Shown here in pieces: positions 1 through 9,125 of a stretch of 64,000 nucleotides of DNA. Both the position numbers and the translations under genes were made by a program. The notes beneath the pieces are model-generated. The model ran no database searches, was not told where the DNA came from, and saw only the letters and a program-made list of their open reading frames with translations. The DNA is from Burkholderia cepacia GG4 (lineage in GTDB: Bacteria > Pseudomonadota > Gammaproteobacteria > Burkholderiales > Burkholderiaceae): positions 744,001 through 808,000 of the forward strand of contig NC_018513.1 in assembly GCF_000292915.1 (NCBI RefSeq), read 5' to 3'. Position 1 is the first letter of the stretch. Each line of letters opens with the position of its first letter.

Positions 1-1030
1 CGAGCGCGGCGACGACGGCTTCGAGCGCACCGGCGGCGCCGAGCGTATGACCGGTCGCACCCTTCGTCGAGCTGCACGGCGTGCGCGCGAGCAATGCGCC
101 GACCGCGCGGCTTTCGGCAGCGTCATTGCTGGGCGTCGCGGTGCCGTGCAGGTTCACATAGTCGATGTCGCTCGCGTCGAGGCCGGCCGAGGCGAGCGCC
201 TGTTCGATCGCGAGGCGCGCGCCGAGCCCTTCCGGATGCGGCGACGACATGTGGTGCGCGTCGCTTGATTCGCCGATGCCGAGCAGCAGGATCGCGTCGT
301 CGTCGAGCGCGGCGGGCGGCGCCGGCACGCGTTCGAGCAACGCGAACGCGGCGGCCTCGCCGATCGAGATGCCGTCGCGCGCGACGTCGAACGGCCGGCA
401 CGGCAGGCGCGACAGCAGTTCGAGCGAATTGAAGCCGTACAGCGTCGTGAGGCACAGCGAATCGACGCCGCCGACGACAGCCGCGTCGATCAGCCCCGCG
501 TCGATCATCCGGCGCGCGGAGCCGAATACCTTCGCGCCGGACGAGCACGCGGACGAGATCGCCATCGCAGGTCCGCGCAGCGCGAAATATGCGCGCACGA
601 ACGCGGCAGGCGAATACGGGTTGTGCGTATGCGCGTAGTGAAAGCCGGCGGGCAGTGCGCCGCTCGCCGGATCGCGCTGCTCGTACGCGCGTTCGGTCTC
701 GAGGATGCCGGACGTGCTCGTGCCGACGAACACGCCGACGCGGGCGGCGCCATAGCGCGACACGGCCGCCGCGACGCGTGCGTCGAAGCCGTCCTGCACG
801 AGGCCGAGCTGCGCGAGGCGGTTGTTGCGGCAGTCGAAATCGGCGAGATCCGCGCGCACGGGCTGCGCAGCGACGCCGTCCACGGCGCCGATCCAGGTGT
901 CGAGATCGGCGCGCTCGAAGTCGCACGGCGTGAGCCCGCCGCGGGCGTCGCGCAGCGCGGCGAGGGTCGCGTCGAGGCCGCGGCCGATGCAGCTGGTGGC
1001 GGTGAAGTGCGAGAGCAGGAGAGGTTTCAC
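1..1030 (-). CDS. Beta-ketoacyl-ACP synthase, aryl-polyene cluster (3' end outside window)
   Basis: Condensing enzyme of the thiolase fold, expected to extend the polyene chain on an acyl carrier protein. The frame stays open to the window edge, so only the first 343 codons are visible. The catalytic triad is present: the nucleophile Cys in SSACSSGAK (about residue 162), His in NLHGTATPSND (about 295) and His in TGHTLGAAG (about 328). The start is GTG at 1030, giving VKPLLLSHFTATSCIGRG, where family members begin. It lies 63 bases after the deacetylase stop and is probably the last visible gene of the leftward operon. With all three active-site residues present it is a true ketosynthase rather than a chain-length factor. 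Its exact place among the several ketosynthases of such clusters cannot be told here. Confidence 0.88.
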   Translation of the reverse strand, partial: MKPLLLSHFTATSCIGRGLDATLAALRDARGGLTPCDFERADLDTWIGAVDGVAAQPVRADLADFDCRNNRLAQLGLVQDGFDARVAAAVSRYGAARVGVFVGTSTSGILETERAYEQRDPASGALPAGFHYAHTHNPYSPAAFVRAYFALRGPAMAISSACSSGAKVFGSARRMIDAGLIDAAVVGGVDSLCLTTLYGFNSLELLSRLPCRPFDVARDGISIGEAAAFALLERVPAPPAALDDDAILLLGIGESSDAHHMSSPHPEGLGARLAIEQALASAGLDASDIDYVNLHGTATPSNDAAESRAVGALLARTPCSSTKGATGHTLGAAGALEAVVAAL

Positions 1031-1093
1031 GAGGGTCGCATCCGGTGGCCGGAACGGGCGCCGCAGCAGGGCTGGCGAGCGCGCCGCGCATGG

Positions 1094-1978
1094 TCAGATT
1101 TTATCAAACGGGGTTACCGGCATGCCCGGCTGGCCGGGTGGTTCGGGCGCGAGCGCGGCGCGCAGGGTGGTCCAGTGCAACTGCGCGTCGGCGGCCGCGC
1201 GCAGCAGTGCCGGCAGCACGTCGAGCACGACCGGCTCGCCGCGTGCGTCGCGCGCCGCGTGGCCGTCGTGCACGAGCAGGATGTCGCGCGCTGCGAGGCC
1301 GTTCAACAGGCGGCGCGTGACGGTGCCCGCGTCGTGTGCGCGTGTGTCGAAGCCGCGCCGCGTCCAGCTGGCGAGTTGCAGGCCGAGCTCGCACAGTACC
1401 GGCTCGAGAAACGGATTGCGCAGGCCGGCCGGCGCGCGGAAGAAGCACGGGCGCGTGCCGGCGATCTCGGTCAGCGTCTGCTGCGCGGCCGCGATCTCGC
1501 GCCGCAGCGCGGCGGGCCCCGACAGCGAGAACGTGTGCCGGTGCCGCTGGCTGTGGTTCTCGATCGCATGGCCGCGCGCGACGATCGCTTCGATCCATCG
1601 CGGATGGCGGCGCGCGAGATCGCCGATGCAGAAGAACGTCGCGCGCGCATCGTAACGATCGAGCAGGTCGAGCACGCGCGGCGTGACGTCCGGGTCCGGG
1701 CCGTCGTCGATCGTCAGCGCGATCCGGCGGCCGGCACCGGCCGGCAGGCGCGTCCAGTTCGGGCCGAGCAGTGCGCTGCGCGGCCACAGGCCGGCGGCCG
1801 TCAGCGCGAGATGCGACGCGACCACGCCGCCGGCGGCCCACGGCCATGCGGCCGGCTGCGCGACGACGGTCGCGAGCGCGCCCGCATGCAGCGCGGCCGT
1901 GCCCGCGATCAGCGGGGTCGGCTTCCAGCGGCGGGCGCCGGCGGGCGGCGCTGGCGGAACGGACGACGGCGCGTTCAT
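1094..1978 (-). CDS. Polysaccharide deacetylase (NodB-type), membrane-anchored, in pigment operon
   Basis: A 294-residue protein with two hydrophobic segments near the N terminus (about 25-45 and 50-68) and a carbohydrate esterase family 4 domain from about 84. It has the metal-binding/catalytic motif TIDDGPD (Asp91, Asp92) and the zinc-binding H-S-x-x-H motif (His142, His146). Family members remove N- or O-acetyl groups from glycans in a metal-dependent way. The ATG overlaps the MMPL stop (ATGA), so the two are translationally coupled. A role on the glycan-linked head of the pigment is an inference from position; no substrate can be read from the sequence. Confidence 0.85.
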   Translation of the reverse strand: MNAPSSVPPAPPAGARRWKPTPLIAGTAALHAGALATVVAQPAAWPWAAGGVVASHLALTAAGLWPRSALLGPNWTRLPAGAGRRIALTIDDGPDPDVTPRVLDLLDRYDARATFFCIGDLARRHPRWIEAIVARGHAIENHSQRHRHTFSLSGPAALRREIAAAQQTLTEIAGTRPCFFRAPAGLRNPFLEPVLCELGLQLASWTRRGFDTRAHDAGTVTRRLLNGLAARDILLVHDGHAARDARGEPVVLDVLPALLRAAADAQLHWTTLRAALAPEPPGQPGMPVTPFDKI

Positions 1979-4455
1979 GCGCGGCCTCCGGTGGGAGCAT
2001 GACGAGGGCCGCTCACGGCCGCGGCACGCGGCGCGAGAATCGCGGCGAATGCGAGTGCGAGCATCGCGCCGGGGCCGACGGTCAGCCCGAAGGTTTCGAG
2101 CAGCGGCACGTGCGACAGCGCGAGCAGGCCGAACCCGGCGACCGTCGCGAGGTTCGCGATCAGCAGCGACACGAGCGTGTTCGGCGTGACCGGTTGCGCG
2201 TCGTCGCGCTTGCAGAAGAACAGCGCATAGTTCGAGCCGACCGCGACGATCAGCAGCATCCCGACGAGGTGCAGGATCGTCAGTTGCACGCCGGCGAGCG
2301 CGAAGCCGGCCGTCACCACCAGCACGGCCGCGACGAGCGGCGCGAGCGCGTGCACGACGCGGCGCGGCGAGCGCAGCGCGAGCAGCAGCAGTGCGGCGAT
2401 CGCCGCGAAACCCGCGAGCGACAGCCGGATGTCCTCGTGCACGTAGTTCACGTACAGGCGGTCGGCTTCGGCCTTCATGTCGACGAACAGCGCGTCGTGC
2501 ACGCCGGCGCGCGCGACGGCCGCGCGGATGGGCGCGGCATCCAGCCCCGGCGCGGCCGGTGACGCGGTGCGTGCGACGTCCGGTGCGCGCAGCGGCAGCA
2601 TCGCGCTCCAGCGGCCCGCGCGTTCGGTCAGCAGTGCATCGACGGCGAGCGCCATCGACGTGTCGCGCAGGTCCGCGCGCGTGAGCAGCGGCGCGTGGCG
2701 CGCGGCCTGGACATCGGCGATGAACGGGGCGAACAGCTCGGGCTTGACCGAGATCGGCTGGTTCGCGACGGCCGCGCGCATCCGCGTGGCAAGCAGGTCC
2801 GCGGCCGGCAGGCTCGCCTGGCGCGCGCGCTGTGCGGCGTCGCTCGGCAGGTAGCGCGCGGGACTTTCGAAGCCCGCGAGCGCGCCGCGATCGACGAGCG
2901 GCTGCAATTGCGCGGCGACCTGTTCCGCGCGTTCGAGCGCGGCCTGTTCGGTCGGCGCGGCAATCACGACGAGGTAGCGCACGTCGGGTGCGCCGACATC
3001 GGCGCGCAGGCGCGCGTCGAGTGCCTGTGCGCGGGCGGGAACGGGGCTCAGCGCGGCGAGCTCGCGGCTCCACAGGCCGTCGCGGTGCAGCACGAGCGTC
3101 GCGCACGCGGCGATCACGAGCACGGCGAGCGGCCAGCGCAGCCGCGGCGCCGCGTCGGCCGCGCGCGCGAGCACGGCGCCGACGCGCGACACGTCGCGAA
3201 TCGCGACATGCTCGCCGCGCAGGTGCGGCAGCACGAAGCGCGTGACGAGCGCGGCGGCCGTCAGCCCGACGATCGAATAGAGTCCGAGCTGCACCAGGCC
3301 CGGAAAGCCGGAGAACAGCATCGACGCGAAGCCGCACACGGACGTCAGCACGCCGAGCCGGATCGTCGGCCAGTAGGCGGCGACCCACGCACGCGTCGCG
3401 TCGGCGGGCCGCGCGGCACCGCGCGAGCCGGCCTGGGCCGATTGCACGAACAGGTAGATCGAATAGTCGACGGCTTCGCCGATCAGCGTCGTGCCGAAGC
3501 CGAGCGTCAGCCCGTGGACCGTGCCGAACGCGACGCTGACCGCCGCGATGCCGGCCGCGATGCCGGTCAGCACCGGCAGCAGCCCCAGCGCGAGTGTGCG
3601 CGGCGAGCGGTACAGCGTCAGCAGCAGCGCGACGATCAGCACGACGCTCGCCGTCGACAGCCGCTCGACGTCGTGCCGGATCGTGTCGCGCGTGTCGACC
3701 GAGAACACGCCGGGGCCGGTCATCGCGAGCGTGTACGCGGCCGGATTCGGCAGCGCCTGCGTCGCGGCGGAGAACGCGCGGCGCACCGCGTCGATCGCGC
3801 GTGCCTGCGCATCGGTGTCGGCACCGGCGGCGGCCGTTTGCACGACGAGCACCGCGCGCGTGCCGTCGCGCGACGCCCACACGCCGTCGCGCATGGCCGG
3901 CTGCGAGCCGCTGTCGAGCTGGTCGACGAGCGCGCTGACCTCGCCGGTCGGGTCGCGCGGCAGCAGCGCCTTCGCGACGAGGCCCGCCGATGAGCTCAGC
4001 AGGTCGAGGCTGTTGCCGAGCGCCTGGTGCAGGCCGTCCGCGCCGAAGCGCTGCGGCGTGACGGCCGGGCTCAGCAGGTAGCGATGGTCGAACACGAACT
4101 GCCGGTCGTGCGCGTCGTTCACGGCTTCGCCGTTGTTGACCGCCGAGAACTGCCGGTCGGTGCGCAGCGTGCCGGCGACGCGCCGCGACAGCGCGGCACG
4201 CGTGGCCGCATCGCCGCCGTCGATCGCGACGAGGATCAACCGCGACACGATGCCGTCGCGCAGCTGATCGACGAGCACGCGCTGCCCGGCGCTCGGCGCG
4301 CGCGGCAGGAATGCGGACAGGTCAGCCGTGAAGTTCGCGCGGGCGATCGCGATCCCGCACGCGACGAGCGCGAGCAGCCACACGAGCACCGCGCGCCGCT
4401 GCAACGCAGGCAGGCGGCGCGTGACGGGGGCGGGCGGCCGGGTGCGTTCGTCCAT
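1975..4455 (-). CDS. MMPL/RND-family exporter of the aryl-polyene cluster
   Basis: An 826-residue inner-membrane protein of the MMPL/RND superfamily, with two repeated halves. Each half has one transmembrane helix, a large periplasmic loop and a bundle of five helices; bundles can be seen at about 240-420 and 650-810. The first helix (AVLWLLALVACGIAIA-like) is at about 22-40. Exporters of this type sit in aryl-polyene and xanthomonadin clusters beside a LolA-like protein and are thought to help move the finished lipid to the outer membrane. ATGA overlaps on both sides couple it to the LolA-like gene upstream and the deacetylase downstream. The substrate is inferred from the operon. Confidence 0.85.
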   Translation of the reverse strand: MDERTRPPAPVTRRLPALQRRAVLVWLLALVACGIAIARANFTADLSAFLPRAPSAGQRVLVDQLRDGIVSRLILVAIDGGDAATRAALSRRVAGTLRTDRQFSAVNNGEAVNDAHDRQFVFDHRYLLSPAVTPQRFGADGLHQALGNSLDLLSSSAGLVAKALLPRDPTGEVSALVDQLDSGSQPAMRDGVWASRDGTRAVLVVQTAAAGADTDAQARAIDAVRRAFSAATQALPNPAAYTLAMTGPGVFSVDTRDTIRHDVERLSTASVVLIVALLLTLYRSPRTLALGLLPVLTGIAAGIAAVSVAFGTVHGLTLGFGTTLIGEAVDYSIYLFVQSAQAGSRGAARPADATRAWVAAYWPTIRLGVLTSVCGFASMLFSGFPGLVQLGLYSIVGLTAAALVTRFVLPHLRGEHVAIRDVSRVGAVLARAADAAPRLRWPLAVLVIAACATLVLHRDGLWSRELAALSPVPARAQALDARLRADVGAPDVRYLVVIAAPTEQAALERAEQVAAQLQPLVDRGALAGFESPARYLPSDAAQRARQASLPAADLLATRMRAAVANQPISVKPELFAPFIADVQAARHAPLLTRADLRDTSMALAVDALLTERAGRWSAMLPLRAPDVARTASPAAPGLDAAPIRAAVARAGVHDALFVDMKAEADRLYVNYVHEDIRLSLAGFAAIAALLLLALRSPRRVVHALAPLVAAVLVVTAGFALAGVQLTILHLVGMLLIVAVGSNYALFFCKRDDAQPVTPNTLVSLLIANLATVAGFGLLALSHVPLLETFGLTVGPGAMLALAFAAILAPRAAAVSGPRHAPTGGRA

Positions 4456-5099
4456 CAGTTCGCCGGGACGGGTTGCAGGCGCATCAGCGAATGGTCGCCG
4501 TCGGCCTGCCGGATCGCGACGCTGCGCAACTCGTCGCGCGTGCCTTCGAGCGTAATCGTGCTGACCACCTTCAGCATCCGCGAATCGAGCGGCGTGAGCG
4601 TCAGCGTCCAGTCGTCGCCGCGTCCGGCGAGCGCGACCTTGTAGACCTGTTCGAGCGCGAAGCGGTTGCCGGCGAGCGTCGCGCGGATGCTGTCGATGAA
4701 CGCGCCGAGCTCCGGATAGCGCGCGAGCGCGAGCGTGTACTTGCGGTTGTTGCGCTCGACGGTGAGCATGTCGCCGTCGACGACGAGCTGTTCGGGTTTC
4801 GGGCTCAGCGTGCGCTTCTCGAGATGGTCGGGCGCGACGAACACCAGCTCGCCCGACGATTCGACCGGCTGCGTGGCGATCGACAGGGTCTTCGTCTCGG
4901 TGAACGTCGCGTGCCCGGATTTGTGCTGCGCGAGCGTCGCCATCAGCCGGTCGAGGGTCCACGTCGAACCGGTGTCGGCGGCGTGCGCGGGCAGGGCCAG
5001 CGCGACGACGGTCGTGACGGCGAAGGTGCGCGCGACGCGGCGCAGCACGAATGCGTACGGGCGCGGCAACAGCGACAGGAGGCAGCGAACGGCGGTCAT
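4455..5099 (-). CDS. LolA-like outer-membrane lipoprotein carrier protein
   Basis: A 214-residue exported protein with a signal peptide of about 40 residues ending ALALPAHA-AD. It is followed by a LolA-type half-barrel beginning STWTLDRLMATLAQHKSGHATFTETKTL. In pigment clusters a LolA-like protein paired with an MMPL exporter is taken to carry the lipid-linked polyene across the periplasm. The ATG at 5099 overlaps the acyltransferase stop (ATGA), and its own stop overlaps the start of the MMPL gene. It is a cluster-specific paralogue rather than the housekeeping lolA, which normally sits by ftsK. Confidence 0.82.
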   Translation of the reverse strand: MTAVRCLLSLLPRPYAFVLRRVARTFAVTTVVALALPAHAADTGSTWTLDRLMATLAQHKSGHATFTETKTLSIATQPVESSGELVFVAPDHLEKRTLSPKPEQLVVDGDMLTVERNNRKYTLALARYPELGAFIDSIRATLAGNRFALEQVYKVALAGRGDDWTLTLTPLDSRMLKVVSTITLEGTRDELRSVAIRQADGDHSLMRLQPVPAN

Positions 5100-6070
5100 G
5101 CGTCGGAATCCCTCGTGGTGGACAGGTCGGTGCAGGCGCACGCATCGTCGCGGCGCGCGGCGGCGCCGCCGTTCTGCCAGAAATCGAAAAAGTTGAACCA
5201 GTTGTACGGCGCCGCGCGGCAATACTTGTCGAGCAGCGCGACGTAGCGCGCGAGCGCCGCGTCGACGGCCGCCGCGCGCGTGTCGCGGCGCACGTCGGAG
5301 AAGTCGGCGAGCGTCTCGAAGTGCACATCGTAGCGGTTGCCGTCGCGATAGAGGCCCGTCATGAAGATCACCGGACGCCGCAGCATGGCCGCCATGCGCA
5401 GCGGCCCGAGCGGGAACGCGGCCGGCGCGCCGAGCAGCGGCAGCCGCCGCAGCGACGCGGCCGCGTCGTCGAGCAGCGTACGGTCGGCGAGCATGCCGAC
5501 CATGCAGTTCGCGTCGAGGCGCTCGCGCACCTTCAGCATCGAGTCGATCTGCCCGAGCGGAATCACTTCCGGTTTCGCGGCCGGATTGACGGCGGCGAGC
5601 GACGCGTTGATCTTGCGTGCGTTCTTTTCATACATCGTGACGACGACCCGCAGGTCCGGACGCGTGCGGCCGATCGCCCGCACGACTTCGAAGCTGCCGA
5701 GGTGCGCGCCCATCAGGAATGCGCCGTGACCGCCGGCGAGCGCTTCATCGACGAGCGTTTCGCCATGCAGCCGGATGTCGAACAGGTCGAAGCGGCCGTT
5801 CATCAGGTAGATGCGGTCGTGGATCGTCGCCGCGAACGCGAACACGTGCCGGTACACGTCGCGCCAGCGCGCGGGACGGCCGAGCACGCGGCGCAGGTAG
5901 TCGCGCGACGCCGCGCAGGCGACCGGCGAGAACAGCACGAAATAGGTTGCGATGGCGTGCAGTACGACGCGCGACGGCCGCCGGCCGAAACGCAGCGAGA
6001 TCCACGTCATCACGCGCAGCAGCCCCGCGTTGCTGCGCTCCTGGCGCTCGGCCCACGCGGTGCGCTTCAT
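5096..6070 (-). CDS. LpxL/HtrB-type lipid acyltransferase, pigment operon
   Basis: A 324-residue protein of the lysophospholipid/lipid A acyltransferase family. The diagnostic HX4E motif is present as GAHLGSFE (His123, Glu128), after a hydrophobic N-terminal region (about 35-55). These enzymes move an acyl chain from an ACP or CoA carrier to a lipid acceptor on the cytoplasmic face of the inner membrane. In aryl-polyene clusters the enzyme is thought to attach the acyl or polyenoyl chain to the lipid anchor. Coupled by ATGA overlaps to the ligase gene before it and the LolA-like gene after it. Confidence 0.84.
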   Translation of the reverse strand: MKRTAWAERQERSNAGLLRVMTWISLRFGRRPSRVVLHAIATYFVLFSPVACAASRDYLRRVLGRPARWRDVYRHVFAFAATIHDRIYLMNGRFDLFDIRLHGETLVDEALAGGHGAFLMGAHLGSFEVVRAIGRTRPDLRVVVTMYEKNARKINASLAAVNPAAKPEVIPLGQIDSMLKVRERLDANCMVGMLADRTLLDDAAASLRRLPLLGAPAAFPLGPLRMAAMLRRPVIFMTGLYRDGNRYDVHFETLADFSDVRRDTRAAAVDAALARYVALLDKYCRAAPYNWFNFFDFWQNGGAAARRDDACACTDLSTTRDSDA

Positions 6071-7827
6071 GGCTGCGCGCCGTCCTGCGCGGCCGGCGGC
6101 GCGGACAGCACGCCGGTCGCGACGTCGCGCGACGCGGCACGCAGCGTGAAGCGGATCGCGCCGCCGGCCGCCGTATCGAACGCGAGCGCGAGCGGTTCGC
6201 CGGGCGCGACCGGGCTCAGGAATTTCGCGGAAGCGAGCCGCCACGTGTGCAGCGGGCGGTTCAGCGACGCGCCGAGCGTCGCGATCGCGTGATCGAGCAG
6301 CACGACGCCCGGCACGATCGGGTGGCCGGGGAAATGACCGGGCAGCGCCGGGTGATCGGTGGGAACCGTGAATGCGAGCGACGCGTCCGTCGCGGCGCGC
6401 TCGCGCACGGCGGTCGCCGCGGCGCGCGTGTGCCGTGCGACGAGCGCGGCCAGCACGTCGCGCGGCAGCTTGCCCGTTTCGTTGCGCGGCAGTGCCTCGA
6501 CGAACACGAGCGGGCGCGGCATGAACGCGGGATCGATCCGTTCGCGCAGCGCGCGCTGCAGGTCGGCCGTGGCGAGCGTCGGCGCGACGACGAGCGCAAC
6601 GAGGCGCGTGACGGTTTCGTGGCTCGCATCGGCGTCGGCCGGCGCGGTGTCGTCCGGCATGAAGAACACGCCGTCGACGACATCGGGAATCGCGTTCAGC
6701 TGATGGTTCAGATAGGCGAGCGACGTGCGCTTGCCGGCGATGTTCACGAGGTCCGCCTTGCGGCCGTGCAGCAGGAACCGGCCGTCGCCGAGCAGCTCGA
6801 GCGCGTCGCCCATCGGCACGGGGGCTTCGACGTGCCCGCCCGACACCCACACGGTCGGCCCGCCGCCGTCGCTCGTGCCGTCGTGGTCCGCTGCGTCACA
6901 CCCTTCGCGCGCATCGAGCCGGATCTCCGGGAACAACTGCCACGTTGCGCCATGTGACGTGCGGCGCGTCGCGATCTGGCCGGTCTCGGTGCTGCCGTAA
7001 ATTTCGACGAGCGGCGCGTCGAGCGCGGCTTCGGCTTCGCACGCGAGTTTTTCCGACAGCGGCGCGGTGGCCGACAGCACGAGTGCCGCCGGCGGCAGCG
7101 CATGGCCGGCCGACAGCAGCGCGCGCAGGTGGATCGGCGACGTGACGAGCACCCGTGGTTGCGGGATCGCGTCGAGTTCGTCGCGAATGTCGACCGGGTA
7201 GAACGGCTGGCGATTGCTGAACGCGAGGCCGCCGATCAGCGCGAGCAGCACCGTCGACTCGAAGCCGTACATGTGCTGCGCGGGCACGGTGCCGATCAGG
7301 GTGGCCGCGCGGCCGTCGAGCAGGCCGAGGCGGTCGGCCGCCGCGCGCACGCAACCGACCAGGAAGCCCCAGGTCTTGCGGTGCGGCACCGGCGCGCCGG
7401 TCGAGCCGGACGTGAACACGTAGGCCATGATGCGCGCCGCATCGATCTGCGGCACGACGCACGGTGCGTCGTCGGCGAGGGCGCCGGGGGCGGCATCCGG
7501 ATACGCGAAGCGCGGCAGGTCGATCGCGCAGTCCGGCGCGTCGTGCAGGCAGAACGCGTCCGGTGCGAACGACGCGAGCTGGCGCACCATCTCCGGCGTG
7601 TGCGTCGACGGCAGCAGGCTGATCTTGCCGGCGACGAGCGCCGCGCACAGGCTGACCGCGAAGCGGTAGCGGTCGCGGCACACGTTGAACACATGGCCGC
7701 CGGCGGGCAGTGCGGCGGCCACGCGCGCGATGTCGGCGATGAACGCGCGCACGGTGACGGGCGTGCCGTCGCGCCAGGCGATCGTCTGGTCCGGCGAGGA
7801 ATGGAATACCAGCGGGTGAGTCGGCAT
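6067..7827 (-). CDS. AMP-dependent acyl/aryl ligase fused to a hotdog dehydratase domain
   Basis: A 586-residue two-domain protein. Residues about 1-460 are an ANL-superfamily adenylating enzyme, with the phosphate-binding motif TSGSTGAP (139-146), Lys151, the adenine motif YGSTETG (277-283) and a late NETGKLPRD Lys motif. Residues about 465-580 form a hotdog-fold domain with the FPGHPIVPGVVLLDH motif typical of FabA/FabZ-like dehydratases. The ligase is expected to activate the aromatic starter acid (3- or 4-hydroxybenzoate), and the hotdog domain to dehydrate 3-hydroxyacyl intermediates. The fusion is recurrent in aryl-polyene clusters. It starts 54 bases after the upstream membrane protein and overlaps the acyltransferase start by ATGA. 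Confidence 0.86.
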   Translation of the reverse strand: MPTHPLVFHSSPDQTIAWRDGTPVTVRAFIADIARVAAALPAGGHVFNVCRDRYRFAVSLCAALVAGKISLLPSTHTPEMVRQLASFAPDAFCLHDAPDCAIDLPRFAYPDAAPGALADDAPCVVPQIDAARIMAYVFTSGSTGAPVPHRKTWGFLVGCVRAAADRLGLLDGRAATLIGTVPAQHMYGFESTVLLALIGGLAFSNRQPFYPVDIRDELDAIPQPRVLVTSPIHLRALLSAGHALPPAALVLSATAPLSEKLACEAEAALDAPLVEIYGSTETGQIATRRTSHGATWQLFPEIRLDAREGCDAADHDGTSDGGGPTVWVSGGHVEAPVPMGDALELLGDGRFLLHGRKADLVNIAGKRTSLAYLNHQLNAIPDVVDGVFFMPDDTAPADADASHETVTRLVALVVAPTLATADLQRALRERIDPAFMPRPLVFVEALPRNETGKLPRDVLAALVARHTRAAATAVRERAATDASLAFTVPTDHPALPGHFPGHPIVPGVVLLDHAIATLGASLNRPLHTWRLASAKFLSPVAPGEPLALAFDTAAGGAIRFTLRAASRDVATGVLSAPPAAQDGAQP

Positions 7828-7881
7828 AAATCGGCTAAAGCGGAAGGCGGTGGCCGGCGCGTCGCCGCGTCGGCCAGGAAT

Positions 7882-8535
7882 TCATCGTGACGGCTGAGTC
7901 GACGCGCGATACGCGCGCACCGCTTCGACCATCTTCGGCCGCGCGTCGTGCGGCAGCGCGAAGCGTCGGCACGCATGCTCGGCGGCGAACATCACGGCGA
8001 CGAGCGGCAGCGACAGGTAGTTCGCGAACGTCGACCACGCGACGATCGGCGCGGTCGCGAACATCAGCGTCGACACGGCGGCAATCGCGACGAAGAACAG
8101 CGTCCACGCGAGCGTGATGCGCCGCGTGTAGCGCGCGACGGCCGGCGTGACGGTGCCGTGGATCATCGTCGCGAAGCGCGTGCACAGTGGCACCTGGCCG
8201 GCCGCGAGCGTGCGGCCGAACAGCAGCGCCATGGCGAGGTTGAAGCTCGCATGCTCCAGATACAGGCCCCATTCGAAATGCCGCGCGAGCGGAATGCGCG
8301 CGGCCCACAGCGCGACGGCGGCCAGCAGCCACGCCGGCACGAGCCACGCGCGCCGCGGCGAGCGCCGCGCCGCGCCGAGCGCGAGCAGCAGCGGCGGCAC
8401 CAGTGCCATCGCGAGGCCGAAGCCGTGCGCGCCGGGCGTCGCGGCCGCGTAATGCGCGCCGATCTGGTACGCCGCCACCGCGGCGAGCGCGCCGGCGCCG
8501 CGCGCGATACCCGCGATACCCAGCGGCGCGCTCAT
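7882..8535 (-). CDS. Polytopic membrane protein of the aryl-polyene cluster (COG4648-type)
   Basis: A 217-residue inner-membrane protein with about six hydrophobic segments, for example about 8-25, 40-57 and 67-82, and two more in the C-terminal half. It resembles the small conserved membrane protein found in aryl-polyene clusters, whose biochemical role is unknown. I chose ATG 8535 because GGAG lies seven bases upstream; ATG 8541 would place GGAG only one base away. It is the first gene of the leftward operon, and the next gene starts 54 bases later. Confidence 0.75.
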   Translation of the reverse strand: MSAPLGIAGIARGAGALAAVAAYQIGAHYAAATPGAHGFGLAMALVPPLLLALGAARRSPRRAWLVPAWLLAAVALWAARIPLARHFEWGLYLEHASFNLAMALLFGRTLAAGQVPLCTRFATMIHGTVTPAVARYTRRITLAWTLFFVAIAAVSTLMFATAPIVAWSTFANYLSLPLVAVMFAAEHACRRFALPHDARPKMVEAVRAYRASTQPSR

Positions 8536-9122
8536 CGCCATGCTCCGGTTGCGCGGCGCGGGGCGCGCGTCGCCACCGCGCGCCGCGGCACGGCGGCGAA
8601 CGGGCGGCAAGGTGAAGCGGGACAGGCGGACGGGCGCGGCATGGCTGCTGGAGACATCGGGCGGATCGGGGCCGGACGCGGTCGTCGGGCCGTTAAACAT
8701 CATACGAATGGCGGCCGGGAGCATGTCCGGGCCGGCGTGTCATGCACGCACATTTTAGGGCCGCGGCGGCGCGGCTTCGGGACGGGCGCAGCCGGGTTTT
8801 GTAACCGATTGTATGGCATCGCACTGAGCGTTTCGTGCAGGCGATCCAGAGCCATCCGAAGCGGCTCAAGCGTCTGCTGCGATCGGGTCCCGAAACCGGC
8901 CGCGGCGGGAGCCCTTCAGTCTGTAACCATTCACCGTATACGTGCCGATACCCATCGTCTAGAATCCGCGTAACTTTTACCAACGATCCCCAATAACGCA
9001 GGCGGGGAAGCCGGCAGACGCCGGAGGGACGGAGATTCGCGCGCGCTTCGCACGCGCCGGGCGTGCACGACGCTTGCCGTTTCCGGGCGCCTCCCGCTGC
9101 CATGGGCCGCCTGCCCGCAAGC
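8536..9122. other. 587-base divergent intergenic region of the pigment cluster
   Basis: No convincing gene lies here; the open frames on both strands are shadows. The region should hold both promoters of the cluster. Possible elements are a rightward -10 TAGAAT at 8960-8965 and leftward -10-like TATGAT (8704-8699) and TAAAAT (8757-8752), all without a good -35. A near-repeat, TGTAACCGATT (8800-8810) and TGTAACCATT (8922-8931), occurs twice and could be a regulator site. The leader after 8965 is GC-rich and ends close to the ACP gene. Confidence 0.4.
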
Positions 9123-9125
9123 ATG

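Noticed and set aside
1094..3880. A 928-codon minus-strand open frame across the MMPL gene
   Set aside because: Only its last 294 codons (deacetylase) look like protein; the rest is Arg/Ala-rich and antiphase to the MMPL gene, a GC-rich shadow frame.
1975..5328. 1117-codon frame as one protein
   Set aside because: The MMPL protein begins at ATG 4455; the upstream part overlaps the LolA-like and acyltransferase genes in another frame and has no recognisable domain.
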